Positions 36,401-48,400 of a DNA stretch of 64,000 nucleotides are shown here, one piece after another. Positions within the stretch are counted from its first letter, which is position 1. Every line of letters begins with the position of its first letter. Under the pieces are notes generated by a model. The model did no database searches. It had not been told where the DNA came from and worked only from the letters and a program-made list of their open reading frames with translations. Location: positions 34,305,540 through 34,369,539 of the forward strand of contig NC_065884.2 in assembly GCF_932274485.2 (NCBI RefSeq), read 5' to 3'. The DNA comes from Patella vulgata (taxonomy: Eukaryota; Mollusca; Gastropoda; Patellidae). Both the position numbers and the translations under genes were made by a program.

Positions 36401-39400
36401 CTAAGCCGATCTTGTTTGTAAGTCAACTTTGCATCGACTTTCTTTTCATATACCATCAGCTACAGTTTTGGACCAGAAACTGGTCCCCTAACGCTACTCG
36501 TCTTGTTGTTCTTTGGGGCGACGCTGTTCGATAAAGTCTTAATGATCCGTCAATTCAAGTACGATCGACATGAAACTTGACATGCCTGTTCCTTGGACCT
36601 TGGTGATATTATGGATTTGACAATGTTTGAAAAAAACAATAATTCAAGACAAACGTTACTGTTAAAAAGGGTATTCATTGTAAGTTCATCCTTTTAATTT
36701 GTCTGTTACTTCAAACATTCGCTCGAAAAGTGTAACATCCTGCTAAGAATACGTAATGATAGCGTATGCACTATAGTGACAGTGATACAACCATAGCGCC
36801 TAGACTGTGAACCATATTGCATAAAATCGCATTTTCTACTTCAACAATTGTCTATCAAAAAATGAAAAAAAAAAAAAAACGAAAAATTTGTAATCTTGTC
36901 TACATTTTGGGAAAATTTTCAATGGAGATCAATGTAAGACACACTGAATCCGCGGTTGCATCCCAGAAACTCCCTCAATCATATAATATTGTTATTATCT
37001 CTCTTTTACGTAGATTGAAAGAACAGTATAAAAGCTGTATGATAGTTAATACAACAGCCTGTGATGCTAGTTTACAACCAATAATAAACAGTAATGTGGC
37101 GGTAGCAGATACCACTTATAATAAACAGCCATTTTTCTGCCTAGAAAGTAAGGAAAGATAACCACCACGTAATGATAATATTAAATCATTTATGTTTGAA
37201 GTTACCATTGTACTAATTGCACAATATTTTTTTGCGGATTCCTAAATCAAAGAAATCTATGTTAAATTTAGTGGAATCAGTCTGCGCCCAAATTGAAAAT
37301 CTGGCTTGAATATAATACAGAAGGTTCACTGAAAAAAAATCTTGTGTTGGATCTCAACACAAGTACTTGTGTGAAAATTATGCTACACATTACTTGTGTT
37401 GTTTTGCATTGCATTAACACAAACTTGTGTTCTGTTCAATGCGTTAACACAAAACTCGTGTAGATTTATAAAATCTTTTTTTTTCATATAATTAACACAA
37501 GTAATGTGTACCGTCAATAAATATTTTGTGTTTTTAAAAATTGAACTCCATACAAAGTTTTAATTCGGGGGTCCACAAGTATAAGAAACGTATTTTTTTT
37601 TTACTCAGACAATAGCCAGACAGACTTAAATGCTAATTGGTGTTTAGATGTCTGTAGTTAAAATACAGTTGTTGGTTATTCTATTGGCCCAATAAACTGG
37701 TAGATCAAAGGAATACATAATAGGCCTGGTGAGCATGCCCGGTGTGATTTTAACAATTGACTCAAAATGCGTTGACAAGAAAATGGGTAAATGTAATGAG
37801 ATGATAAAATCGACGTACTATAGGCTAAATTTTGTCTGCGATATCACCTCGGGGGAAGTGAACGTTAAATAAAGCAATTTTATACACAGACATTTACCAT
37901 TAACAGCGTGCTGAAATAATTTTTGAGCAGTGATATGATTGATAAATGCAATGATCACAGAAAATACAAGACCGCAGGTTTGTAAATATTTATAACTAAA
38001 ATAATACCGTGTATTTAATTTAGCATCGATATTGTTTCTATGTATAGTAGTATTCCGTTTCCTTAAAAATAAACCCCAAAAAATCCCCAAACCCCAACAA
38101 TTCAACCGGAAGTAAAAGGTTAACAATGGCGCGAGGACAGGTGAAAAAATTTCGGCATGTTATAATTGAATCTGTCTAATTTTTCTGAAATCGTGCTTAA
38201 TTGTTCGGCGTTACGATGTTGTTCAAATACTTATATTACAGAATCACATTAAACCAGAAACGGCTCGACTTGAGCCAGCAGGTAAGAATCTGTTTTGAAA
38301 TTATACCTAGGGAGGGTGGATTGGCAGGGGAGAACCGATTGGCGGCCATCTTGATTCTTGTTTCATGATTTTTTATAAACATTTTGGCAAGAGTAAACAT
38401 GAACCCGGGCACGACTAGAAAATAACTTTTTAAACTTTTGCGTTAGTTGAAATGTAATCTAATTTCTGTTTTAAAAAAAAACAAAACAAAACCCCTCTAA
38501 TCAAATAAGCATATATTTTTCCCACACACGCCGTTCAACCTCTGTGTAATAAATATTATTTCACTGATAGAACTAGAATCAATCTGTGGAAGTTTCTCTG
38601 TAGTTTCATTATTTTTTTCCAGTCAGTGATGCTATGTGACCCTTTCCAACAGAGAGAGAGAGGGAAATGACATAAACAAGGCCTTACATGTACTTGCATT
38701 TGCCCAATCAAGTAGTCCAAGTAGAACAAGTTGCTCTGTAGTTTCATTATTTTATTCCAGTCAGTGATGCTATGTGACCCTTTCCACCCTCAAATTTTAA
38801 ACAAACATTGAGAATTTAACCAAGGACTCCATTGAAGAAAATCTGGTAACGATTTCATATTATTCTTAAATTTTCTTTTTTTTTACCACTGTCCTACAAT
38901 TATTAGTGTATGTGAAGATACAATCCCACGTAACGTGTTTATATGGCACTTATATGCAACAGAGAGAGAGGGGAATGACACAAACAAGGCCTTACATGTA
39001 CTTGCATTTGCCGAATCAAGTAGTCCAAGATATGCGATGTCCTACATGCATACCAGGTTACCGGTAATCAGCATACTGCCTCATTCTACATGTATTAAGA
39101 ATTGGTATGTTGTGTAATATTAATTCTGCATCAACCTAGAGTTGTTGTAGGATGGGTCCTTATCTACTTACTGGCACTAGGTCGTTTTGGGACTAAGGTA
39201 TGGTTAAATTTAATATGAATAATTCGCTTGCGCGTAGGGGTATTTAGCAAAATGAGGAAACCGAAGGACCCAGACAACACTCAAGAGGTTGGACAGGTGA
39301 CCCTATTCCTTGAAATCGAAACCATGCCACTCGACACAATGACAGACCCTGTGATTTCATGTGCATATTTATTAAACCACTAGAGCATCCCCCCCACCCC

Positions 39401-42400
39401 ACCCCATATCGAATAAAAGTATGGCTTATTTCAAATATGATATTATTCATATTTGCATATAAAGAAAGTAGAGACTCCGGTCTTACTAGAAAAATACTGG
39501 ATTACCTGAAATGAAATGGGGTTTAACATCCTACTGTTCAGCTCCGACTGATCTAATGCATTGTGCTAAGAGAAAAATTTTTCCCGGGCAGCGGGAATAT
39601 GGCCTACTCTCATATCGAATTCCAACTGCCAAGGAAACTTTTAAGTGTCCGTCAATGTGTACATTGAAATGGACCTCAGGGGAAGCCAGCGCCTAACTCA
39701 TTCAGTCATCATGGCCATTTTCTAATTACTGCGACAGTGAAATCATGTGACAAACAAGGATTATTAAAATAGATTTTAGTTCCTTGGGATTAAAACTTTT
39801 GATACATATATTTGTCATGTATTTATTTTTTCAGTTTCAATATTGGATGCATACACAAATCACCCAGAAAAAGATCATATAATAAAAGAAATTAAAAAAG
39901 AAAAAAAATGGAAGAAGAAATGGTGATAGAGCAGCTTGTTCTTGGTGGGTAACTATTCAATTCTAATAGGAAAGATTGTTGTTATGCTGTTTTGGAATCT
40001 AAAATTCAGTTTAGTATAGTAAAGCTGTACAGGTGCATGGACAGAATCTTAGTTACATGTAGATATGACTGTCTCATCAGTGGCAAAGCAAACCAACACA
40101 TGTAATTAAATTAACATTTTTTAACTAAATCAAAACTGTCTAGTCAATTCAAGACAAATAATACATAGCGTATATCTTTTTTCAGTTACACACCTCGGAA
40201 GATCAAGACAGTTGGAAATGGCTATTGATATTGTGGAAGCGTCTCGGGCTCTGCCATTTTAAATACGATCAACATGAAACTCAGGAGGCTTGTTTGGTTG
40301 AGGGGATCACGTGGCTAAGTGGGTAAGACGCTGGCTCGCTAACCTTGAGGTCGGGTGTTCGATCCCTGCATTGGCCGAGAAGGTTCATCCAGATTTTCCG
40401 GCGTGGTTCCCCTTGTCAGTGATGCAGGACAGAGGGCCTGACAAGGACAGCTGTCTAGTCGTTCGGATGGGACGAAAAACCGAGGTCCCGTGTACATATT
40501 GGTGTGCATGTAAAAGATCCCTTGACAGTTGGAATTCGATATAAGAGTAGGCCGTAGTGCCGCTGTCCGGGCAAAATTTCCCTCATCGCACACTGTATGG
40601 CGTATGCCCGTCTTCATTAGCCCAGTTCGGAGCAGAACCGTAGGACGTTAAACCCCATTTCATTTCATTTGATTGGTTGATTTTCTTAAGAGTTTTGATA
40701 TATTACGTCAAAACTATAAGATGGATGCAATGTTACACCATTTCATAACAAATATTATAAATCGTTCAAATGCATGAATTTGTAAAATATAAATAATATC
40801 ATATTATAATACTGTTTGCAATACCGCATTTACAATTGCCTTAGTGGAGCTATTTGATAAACCAAATGGTTAATTTTTCATGTTATTGTCATTTTTTCAA
40901 GACTTTTGTTCTGGCTTCTGACCCATTGAGGCATAATAATCTGCCTGGGTCTGTAATTGGAAAAGGCACAATAAGTATTATTCAAAGTTGAAACAATAGA
41001 GAATTAACATGTGGCAAAATGAGTTGTTTATTTAAACATTCTGAACCATAGAAAATGTATTTATTGTCTACTACAATGTATAATATTATTTTTTTTCAGG
41101 CTAGAGAGCATTTGATGTATGTTAACAACAAGAAAACTCAACTATAAACCTTTTGAATATTAAGCCACAAAATTATTTTATAAGTTTGAAAAAGCATGTA
41201 GTGATTGTAAATGCTAATAAGTTATCTGTTGCATTTGGCCTGTTATTTAAATATTTTTTATTTTTGTTTTTAATGTTAAATATCCTTCCCAAACACAATT
41301 ATATATTAATTCTCTCCAGAAATTTGTGTAAATTATAGATTGTAAAGTTACCTATAAATAACTTAGAATTTGGTCGGAAATCATAAATTATTAAATAGGC
41401 ATATCTCGAAACCAAATGTAGATCGAATATACACAGAATTACAAAAAACCCTTGAGGTACATTAAGGTAACTTTCCCTTGCTTATAAAATGAAATGGGAT
41501 TTAACATCCCACTTTTTTATGTTATGAGGGAATTTCTGCCCTGGTAGTTAAACATACATTATGCAAGAGCTAAATCTGCCTATTGTGGGTCTTTCTTTAG
41601 GCCTGAAATGTTATATAAACAATTAATTAGACATTAATTAACGTATCCAGACCATAATCAACTCTCGATGTCAACGCTAGCCTGCGATATTTGTTGGATT
41701 ATGAACCGATTTGCTGCATAACTTTCCTTCTTGATTTAACGATTAAATGGATAATCGAGACTATGATTTTTATCGTACCGACTTTAGTAATGATGACCGA
41801 GGCAATGCGGAACTTTCGATCGCTTATTTCTCGGTTCATAGTGGATCACTTTGACTGAAATGTTCAGCAAATTGCCTTTACAGTATCTAGTTTTTAACTA
41901 TTATAATGAGAACTACCAACTTGTTATCTAATCTCCCATAATTTATCTTTAAGGTATCATCCTACTTTTCTGGGTTTTTTGTTTTGTTTTTAATGTTAAA
42001 TAGGGCCGCCTGTCCAACTTCGTTGGTTTTCTCCAGGTCCTCCGGTTTCCGCCCAGTTTGTGTCGAATGGACGTTAAACCCCATTTCTCCCTCTCTCTCC
42101 TTAACAAACCCAATTATATTGCAATTCTCTCCAGAAATTTGTGTAAAATGTAGACTGTAAAGATATAGGGCACTATCTAGAAACCAAATATAGATCAAAT
42201 ATACCCAGAATTACAAAAAACCTTTTGTACATTAAGGTGACTTTGTCGTGCTTATAAAATGAGGAGGGGGGGGGGGGGGGGTAGGACGTGTGCGTTTTAT
42301 CATAAGGACGGTCTTTGAGTCAACTGGGGTGGTTTCGATTCCCTAGTTGTACGTGACAAGGAGTAGGGTCGCCTGTCCAACCTCATGGGTTTTCTCCGGG

Positions 42401-45400
42401 TCATCCGGTTTCCTCCCACTGCTAAAGACCCCTACGCGCTAGCGAATTATTGAAATAAAATTGAACAATATGTTAGTCCCAAAATGACTCTCTCTTTCTC
42501 ATTATAAACTGAAAAGGGGTTTAAAATCGGGATCCAAAAAAGGACCTCCATGTAAGCGAACCAACTTTATACCATGGATCACCCTTGATTATGACTTATA
42601 TATAAATATTTTGTACATGTCTCTTATATTTCGGATGTAGGGTCGCCTGTCCAACCTCGTGGGGTTTCTCCGGGTCCTCCTGTTTCCTCCCACTGCTAAA
42701 GACCCCTACGCGCAAGCGAATTATTGAAATAAAATTGAACCATGTGTTAGTCCCGAAATGACCTAGTTTGTTTCGAGTGGACGTTAAACCCCATTTCTCT
42801 CTCTCTTTCTTATATTTCATTTGTATGTAGTTTTTCAGTTTTTGTGCATAATTAATATATTTAATATATTAAATAATATATTTAATATATTTAATTAACA
42901 AATTTAATATATTTTTTTTATTTGTTTATTAGTATTCCAAATGTCTCAGTGCTTGTTTTGAGGGTTTATTTTATGATTTGTTTATTTATTGTATTTTTTC
43001 ATTATATATCACAATTTTATTTGTATTGGATTTACTTTGTTTTTATTACCCATCAAATTGTCTGTTTAGTTTTGATTTGGCATTAATTTAATTGTTTATA
43101 TAATTTTATGAATAAATAATAATATAACACACAAAATTTTGTCATGTCATTTATCAAACATTGCATGGTAAAGGCTGCTATACTGGATATAAATTGGTTA
43201 AATACATAAGTTTGTATGAAACAACACAAGTTTCATAAATTTTAACACAAGTTCCAGAAATTCCAACACAAGTTTCAGAAATTCCAACACAAGTTTCAGA
43301 CATTTTAACACAAGTTATGTGTAGATTTTCACACAAGTTTGTGTTGTTTGATAATTTTTAACACAAGTTTTGTGTTGTTTCAACATTTAACACAAGTTTG
43401 TGTTATTTCAATACAAGTTTGTGTTGTTAAATAGAGACACCTAACTTGTGTTGAAAACACAAGTTTTTTTTTCAGTGTTTTTAAGCCGATAATCCCCTAT
43501 TGTTTTAAAGTAAATGATAAGAAATTGGTTCTTCGTTTTGTAACCGTAGCTCTTTGAATTCGGAACGATGCTTTTTCCCCATTTTGTTATTTGGTTTATA
43601 AGAAAAAATTTTATCCGTTAAATTTTGTGGAATCATTTTAAGTCGATATTATATTAAAATAAATGATAAGAAATTGAATTCAGGACAATGCTTTTTCCCA
43701 TTTTGTTACTTGGTTTATAAGAATATTTTTTATCCAGAACCTGCAAATCAATAAACTACCAGTCCTAAAAAATTAAATACCAGTTCACATTACGTCCAAT
43801 TTAAATCATATCTGGGGGCAGTTTCACAAATTAACTTACGATGAAAAATTTACGTGACTTTATCGTAACGCAAACTTTGGAAAATTCGCGTTTCAATAAA
43901 CTTCTTAACTTAAGAAAGTCGCAACTTTTATCGTAAGGTCTACGACAACTCTTACCCTGTCGTAAGAAGGAATTTTTTACGCACCTTTGACAAAATGTTA
44001 CGGATCGCCAACTTCGGCGAGAGAGACTATTCAGGTAGACCTATAGATTAAATCCTCTCGACACCTATAATACTGGGAGCTGCAGAATTCCAATTTTGTT
44101 TACGTTTTTTAGGCTCTATTTGATTTTATTACATTGATATTTATCGCCAGTTTATTTTTATAGTATTCAGACAGATTGAGTTTCCCGAATAAGACTTTTA
44201 TATCAGCACACCAGTTTTTATTAGAGGCAGCACGGCGGAAATAACAATCATATACAGTAATAATAAACAGGGTGATCTGGGGTCGAGTGGTCAGATGTGG
44301 GCGCTTCAGATCATAGGGTCTGTCAAATGACGTGGTTTCTATCCCAAGCATGTACAATGTATGTGACAAGGATTATGGTCGCCTGCCAAACTTTGTGGGT
44401 TTTCTTCCATAGGAGCAAACGAATTATTAAAATAAAATTCTACCATTATGATAGTCCTGAAATAGCCTAGTTTGTAGCAAGTGGATGTTGACCCCCCCCC
44501 CCTCTCTCTCTGTCTCTCTCTCTCTCTCTCTCATATATAATATACAGTAATAAATAAAAAAAATAGTTTAATAACAATAATAAACAATTCAAATTCAACA
44601 AGAGACTAAAATTATTTGATAATTCACATCATATACCTGACTACACTGTCTTCACATTTGGCAACCTTAAACATGATATATCTTCATAGGATTTCGAGCT
44701 GTTATATGACCAACTTGTTTGTGAGGTTGATGATTTTTGAACAGTGAGGCAATTTCATTTGAAAGAAGAATCTTTCTTCAAACACTTTCTCCATGAAAAT
44801 AAAAGTCCGATGGCAAAAAATGATCACTGCAAACAGTGGAATAATTAGATGGTTGCGACAATTAAATATCATCTTTTTCCTAATCTGCTCGCCAATTTCT
44901 CTCTTAAAACACCATTCTTTGAAAACCTAAAATAAAAAGATTTGATAAAATTATTGAATGCATTCCGATTAAAACAATGAAATGAAATGAAATGGGTTTT
45001 TAACGTCCTACTGTTCTGCTCCTATACTGGGCTAATGAAGACGGGCATACGCCATACAGTGTGCTATGAGGGAAATTTTGTCCGGGCAGCGGCACTATCG
45101 CCTACTCTTATATCGAATTCTAACTGCCAAGGGATCTTTTACGTGCATTCCAATGTATACACGGGACCTCGGTTTTTCGTCTCATCCGAAAGACTAGACA
45201 GCTGTCCTTGTCAGACCCTCCGTCCTGCATCACTGACAAGGGGAACCACGCCGGAAAATCGGGATGAACTTTCTCGGCCAATGCAGGGATCGAATTAAAA
45301 CAATGAATATATGACAATATAGATAGTCTGCCAGGTACTTCGCTTGTAGGCCATATTACTGTTATAAGACCAAAATCATTACTTTCCAGTCAAATATCTC

Positions 45401-48400
45401 AACCTGACTTGTAAGTCAAATAGGCTTAAAATAGACAGTAGTCAATTAGGCATTACATTTGAGAAAAAAATATTCGAAAAATCATTCGGAAAATAGAAAA
45501 TATTTACTAGGCCCCTATTATTCAAATTGATTGGATCTGCGTGGGAATTTCAATAGGCTCTAGACCTACCCTTATTAACAGGTGTACATTCATTTAATTA
45601 GTAACATTGGCGGACGCAGGATATTTGCTGTGTCATGTGTGTGTGCGTGGGGTGGGGGGGGGGGGCGGGGTCGGTGGTGGTGAAAAACTTGCGTCCCAAC
45701 GGCCCACACCCTTATCACCGAACCTACAAAAAGATAAAAAGTTACACATTTGAACAACAGAATAATATCTATAATAAGTTATTTTTTTATACTATTATTC
45801 TAGTTTAGAGCGACGCGCAGTGATCAGACGCTATAAGGCCTCCGCCTTGATCCGCCCCTGATGATTAATGTCAATAATATTTATAAGTATTAAATCCAAA
45901 TAAAGCAAGAGTGCTGACGGTAAAAACATGATGTTGATTGACATGCTAATTGCTATTATCAGAGAAAAAAAAACCCAACAATATATAGTGTAGTAATAAT
46001 ATAGGCTAGGCCTAGATCGTATTTATTTTACTTTGGGCGTCTTTTCTTCAGTTATTTATAGCCTATTAAATGTATATTATAAAATAAAATGTCTAACGAA
46101 ACTTACGAATGGTAACTCTTATCTCCAAATCCTTACAAAAAAGGTTGTAGCAACCAAAAACACACGTTATCACCATTTGCAGCCGACGTCGACACTATAG
46201 ACCAGGGTCTTGCGTAATAGAACTAGTTCTAGTGGGGCGGTTAAGGAAGAATTTTTGGTAGAATCGTGCATTTTGGGTTAAAAGCATGAAACTTGGCACA
46301 CAGATGGCATCAACCCTACTGAATATTTTGGGGTGTGGATCCACCTCAGCAGCCTCGCCTGGTGGTCGTTACGGCGATTTTTCTCAAAATGGCCCCCATT
46401 TTATATCTTTAGAAGTATACATTGTAGAACCATGACCTAGGTGTCTAAATGTATTGCTCTAAGGTCAACCAAGCCAGCGGACACAAAAACATAAGATATA
46501 ATCAATTACATCAAACACCACATTCAAAATAAATTTTAAAAAATTTTTGTTTAAACTTAAAAATAAATATTGGAAATAACTTTTCAAGCTCATTTCACTC
46601 TTTGATATGGTTTATAATATGTAATTTAAAGTGTTTTCAGTGTCACTGAACTTAAAATCAATCTAAATATGAAGAGTTTTCAAAATCCAAGATGGCGGAA
46701 ATTCAAAATGGCGGCTAGAATTTCCCTAAAATGGTCGATTTTTCGGATAATCGTCATTTTTAAGTTTGATATGGCTAGTGATATACGATGTAAAGGGTTT
46801 TCTGTGTCACTGAACTTAAATACAACCTCAAAAGAGGATTTTCCAAAATCCAACATGGCGGAAATTCAAAATGGCGGCCAGAATTTCTCTAAACTGGTCG
46901 ATTTTTCGGATAATCGTCATTTTTAAGTTTGATATGGCTAGTGATATGCAATTTAAAGGGTTTTCTGTGTCACTGAACTTAAATACAACCTCAAAAGAAG
47001 AGTTTCCAAAATCCAAGATGGTTGAAAATCAAAAATGGCGACTAGAATTTCCCTAAAAGGAAAGATTTTACAGATAATCGTCATTTTTTCGGTTTTGTAT
47101 GGCTTGTAAGAATGTTCTTTATTAGGTTTCAAAGTTAATGAACTTGAAAATAACCTCAGAAATGAATCTTGAAAATGAATATTACCTCAAAAATGAATTT
47201 TGAAAATGAATATTACATCAACAATAAATTTTGAAGATGGTAGATGATTGCTTAAAAATAAAAAGGGACAATTGTGAATTTTCCTCTTGGATTGGCTTGT
47301 AATAGCAAAGAGTAGTAGTTATTTTGATGGTAACTGGAATTGTTATACTGGATCTCAGCTAAACAAGATTTAATATTATTCCAGCAAAACAATGAGGCAT
47401 ATATATCCAATTGTTACGAATTTATCTATTGTTTATTCAGAAATGGTTCAAAACAGTGGTTCAGTGAGTAAGACTCGCCAAGAAAGCAGTCAATGTTTTT
47501 TAAGGCTAGTGATGGCTCTCGAGCGCCTGCCGCTCACCTGAATGTTGACCGAGGGGAGTTTTTTTTCCCTCCCCTTAATATTGAAAATCGCTCTCCTTTA
47601 TAAAGTCATTGGGGGTTTATTATCATTTATGAAACCAGGAATGACCCCATTACATGCAGTTATTGATCTTCAGAATCATTTCCCATACACACAACTTATC
47701 ACTCTCCTTAATATCAGATCACTCTCCTTAATTTCTAAATCACTCTCCTTAATTTCTAAATTATTCTTCTTATCGAAACTGTGAGAGCTTTTTTAGTGGA
47801 GCGATTTTTTTCAATTTGTTGATTGAGGGGAGCTTTTTTTTGCTCTCCTCTGATATACAAAAAACAACGACTGAGAACGAGGTCCGGGGTTCGATCCCTA
47901 TGTTTGCTGAGAAAGTACCTCAGGATTTTCCAGGATGCAGTTCGGGGGCTTCTCAAGAAATCAGGTTCATATGTACACGTTGACGTGCGCATAAAAGAAC
48001 CCTAAACAGTTGGAATTCGAAATAAGAGTAGGCCATAGCACCAGTGTCTGGACCAATTTTCCTCATAGCACACTGCTTGACGAATAACAATATTTATTAA
48101 CTTTGTTAGTACAGAGCAGTTGGACATTAAACCCCATTGCACCATTTCTGGTTCAGAAGACTTATGCCCGGAAACAGTTTGTGGTATCATCTAGACAGAT
48201 GAATTCACATTTGTCAGTCATGTATTTCACAAAGTGAAAAGTGTAAAATGAATCATCAAAGTCTCTTATGTCCGGCAACTTTTGTGGTATAGTCTAAATA
48301 TGGTATCCACAGATCATTTTCGTCTGTAATGTATTGCACACCAAGTTCTAAGTTTAAAAATAATCATCACGAAAATAATTTGAAATGCATTTACGAATAG

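Larger units (their letters stand above)
38242..41147 (+). other. Exon-like segments inside the 6.15-kb element (doubtful gene)
   Basis: Four stretches follow good acceptors: 38242-38281 (TATATTACAG, donor GTAAGA), about 39835-39943 (TTTTTTCAG), about 40186-40262 (TTTTTTCAG, coding THLGRSRQLEMAIDIVEAS before a stop) and 41100-41147 (TTTTTTTCAG, coding AREHLMYVNNKKTQL then stop). An ATGGCGCGAGG lies upstream at about 38126. Phases do not chain clearly. It may be a captured or decayed gene, or chance. Confidence 0.25.
37327..43477. mobile_element. 6.15-kb inverted-repeat element with CACTG ends and AACACAAGT subterminal arrays
   Basis: The ends are CACTGAAAAAAAATCTTGTG and the matching complement ending in TTTTCAGTG. 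Behind each end lies an array of ACACAAGT/ACTTGTGT motifs in both orientations (about 37340-37510 and 43225-43470), a layout like the subterminal repeats of CACTA-type elements. The flanking triplets are GTT and TTT, so a 2-3 bp target duplication is only suggested. No transposase was recognised. It carries SINE copies and some splice-site-bounded segments, and lies in the d-e intron. Confidence 0.7.

Noticed and set aside
36338-36420. Second copy of exon c as a true extra exon
   Set aside because: No AG acceptor precedes it and it lacks the first part of the exon.
37818-38126. 102-residue minus-strand frame
   Set aside because: Low-complexity AT-rich composition and no motif; no support beyond length.
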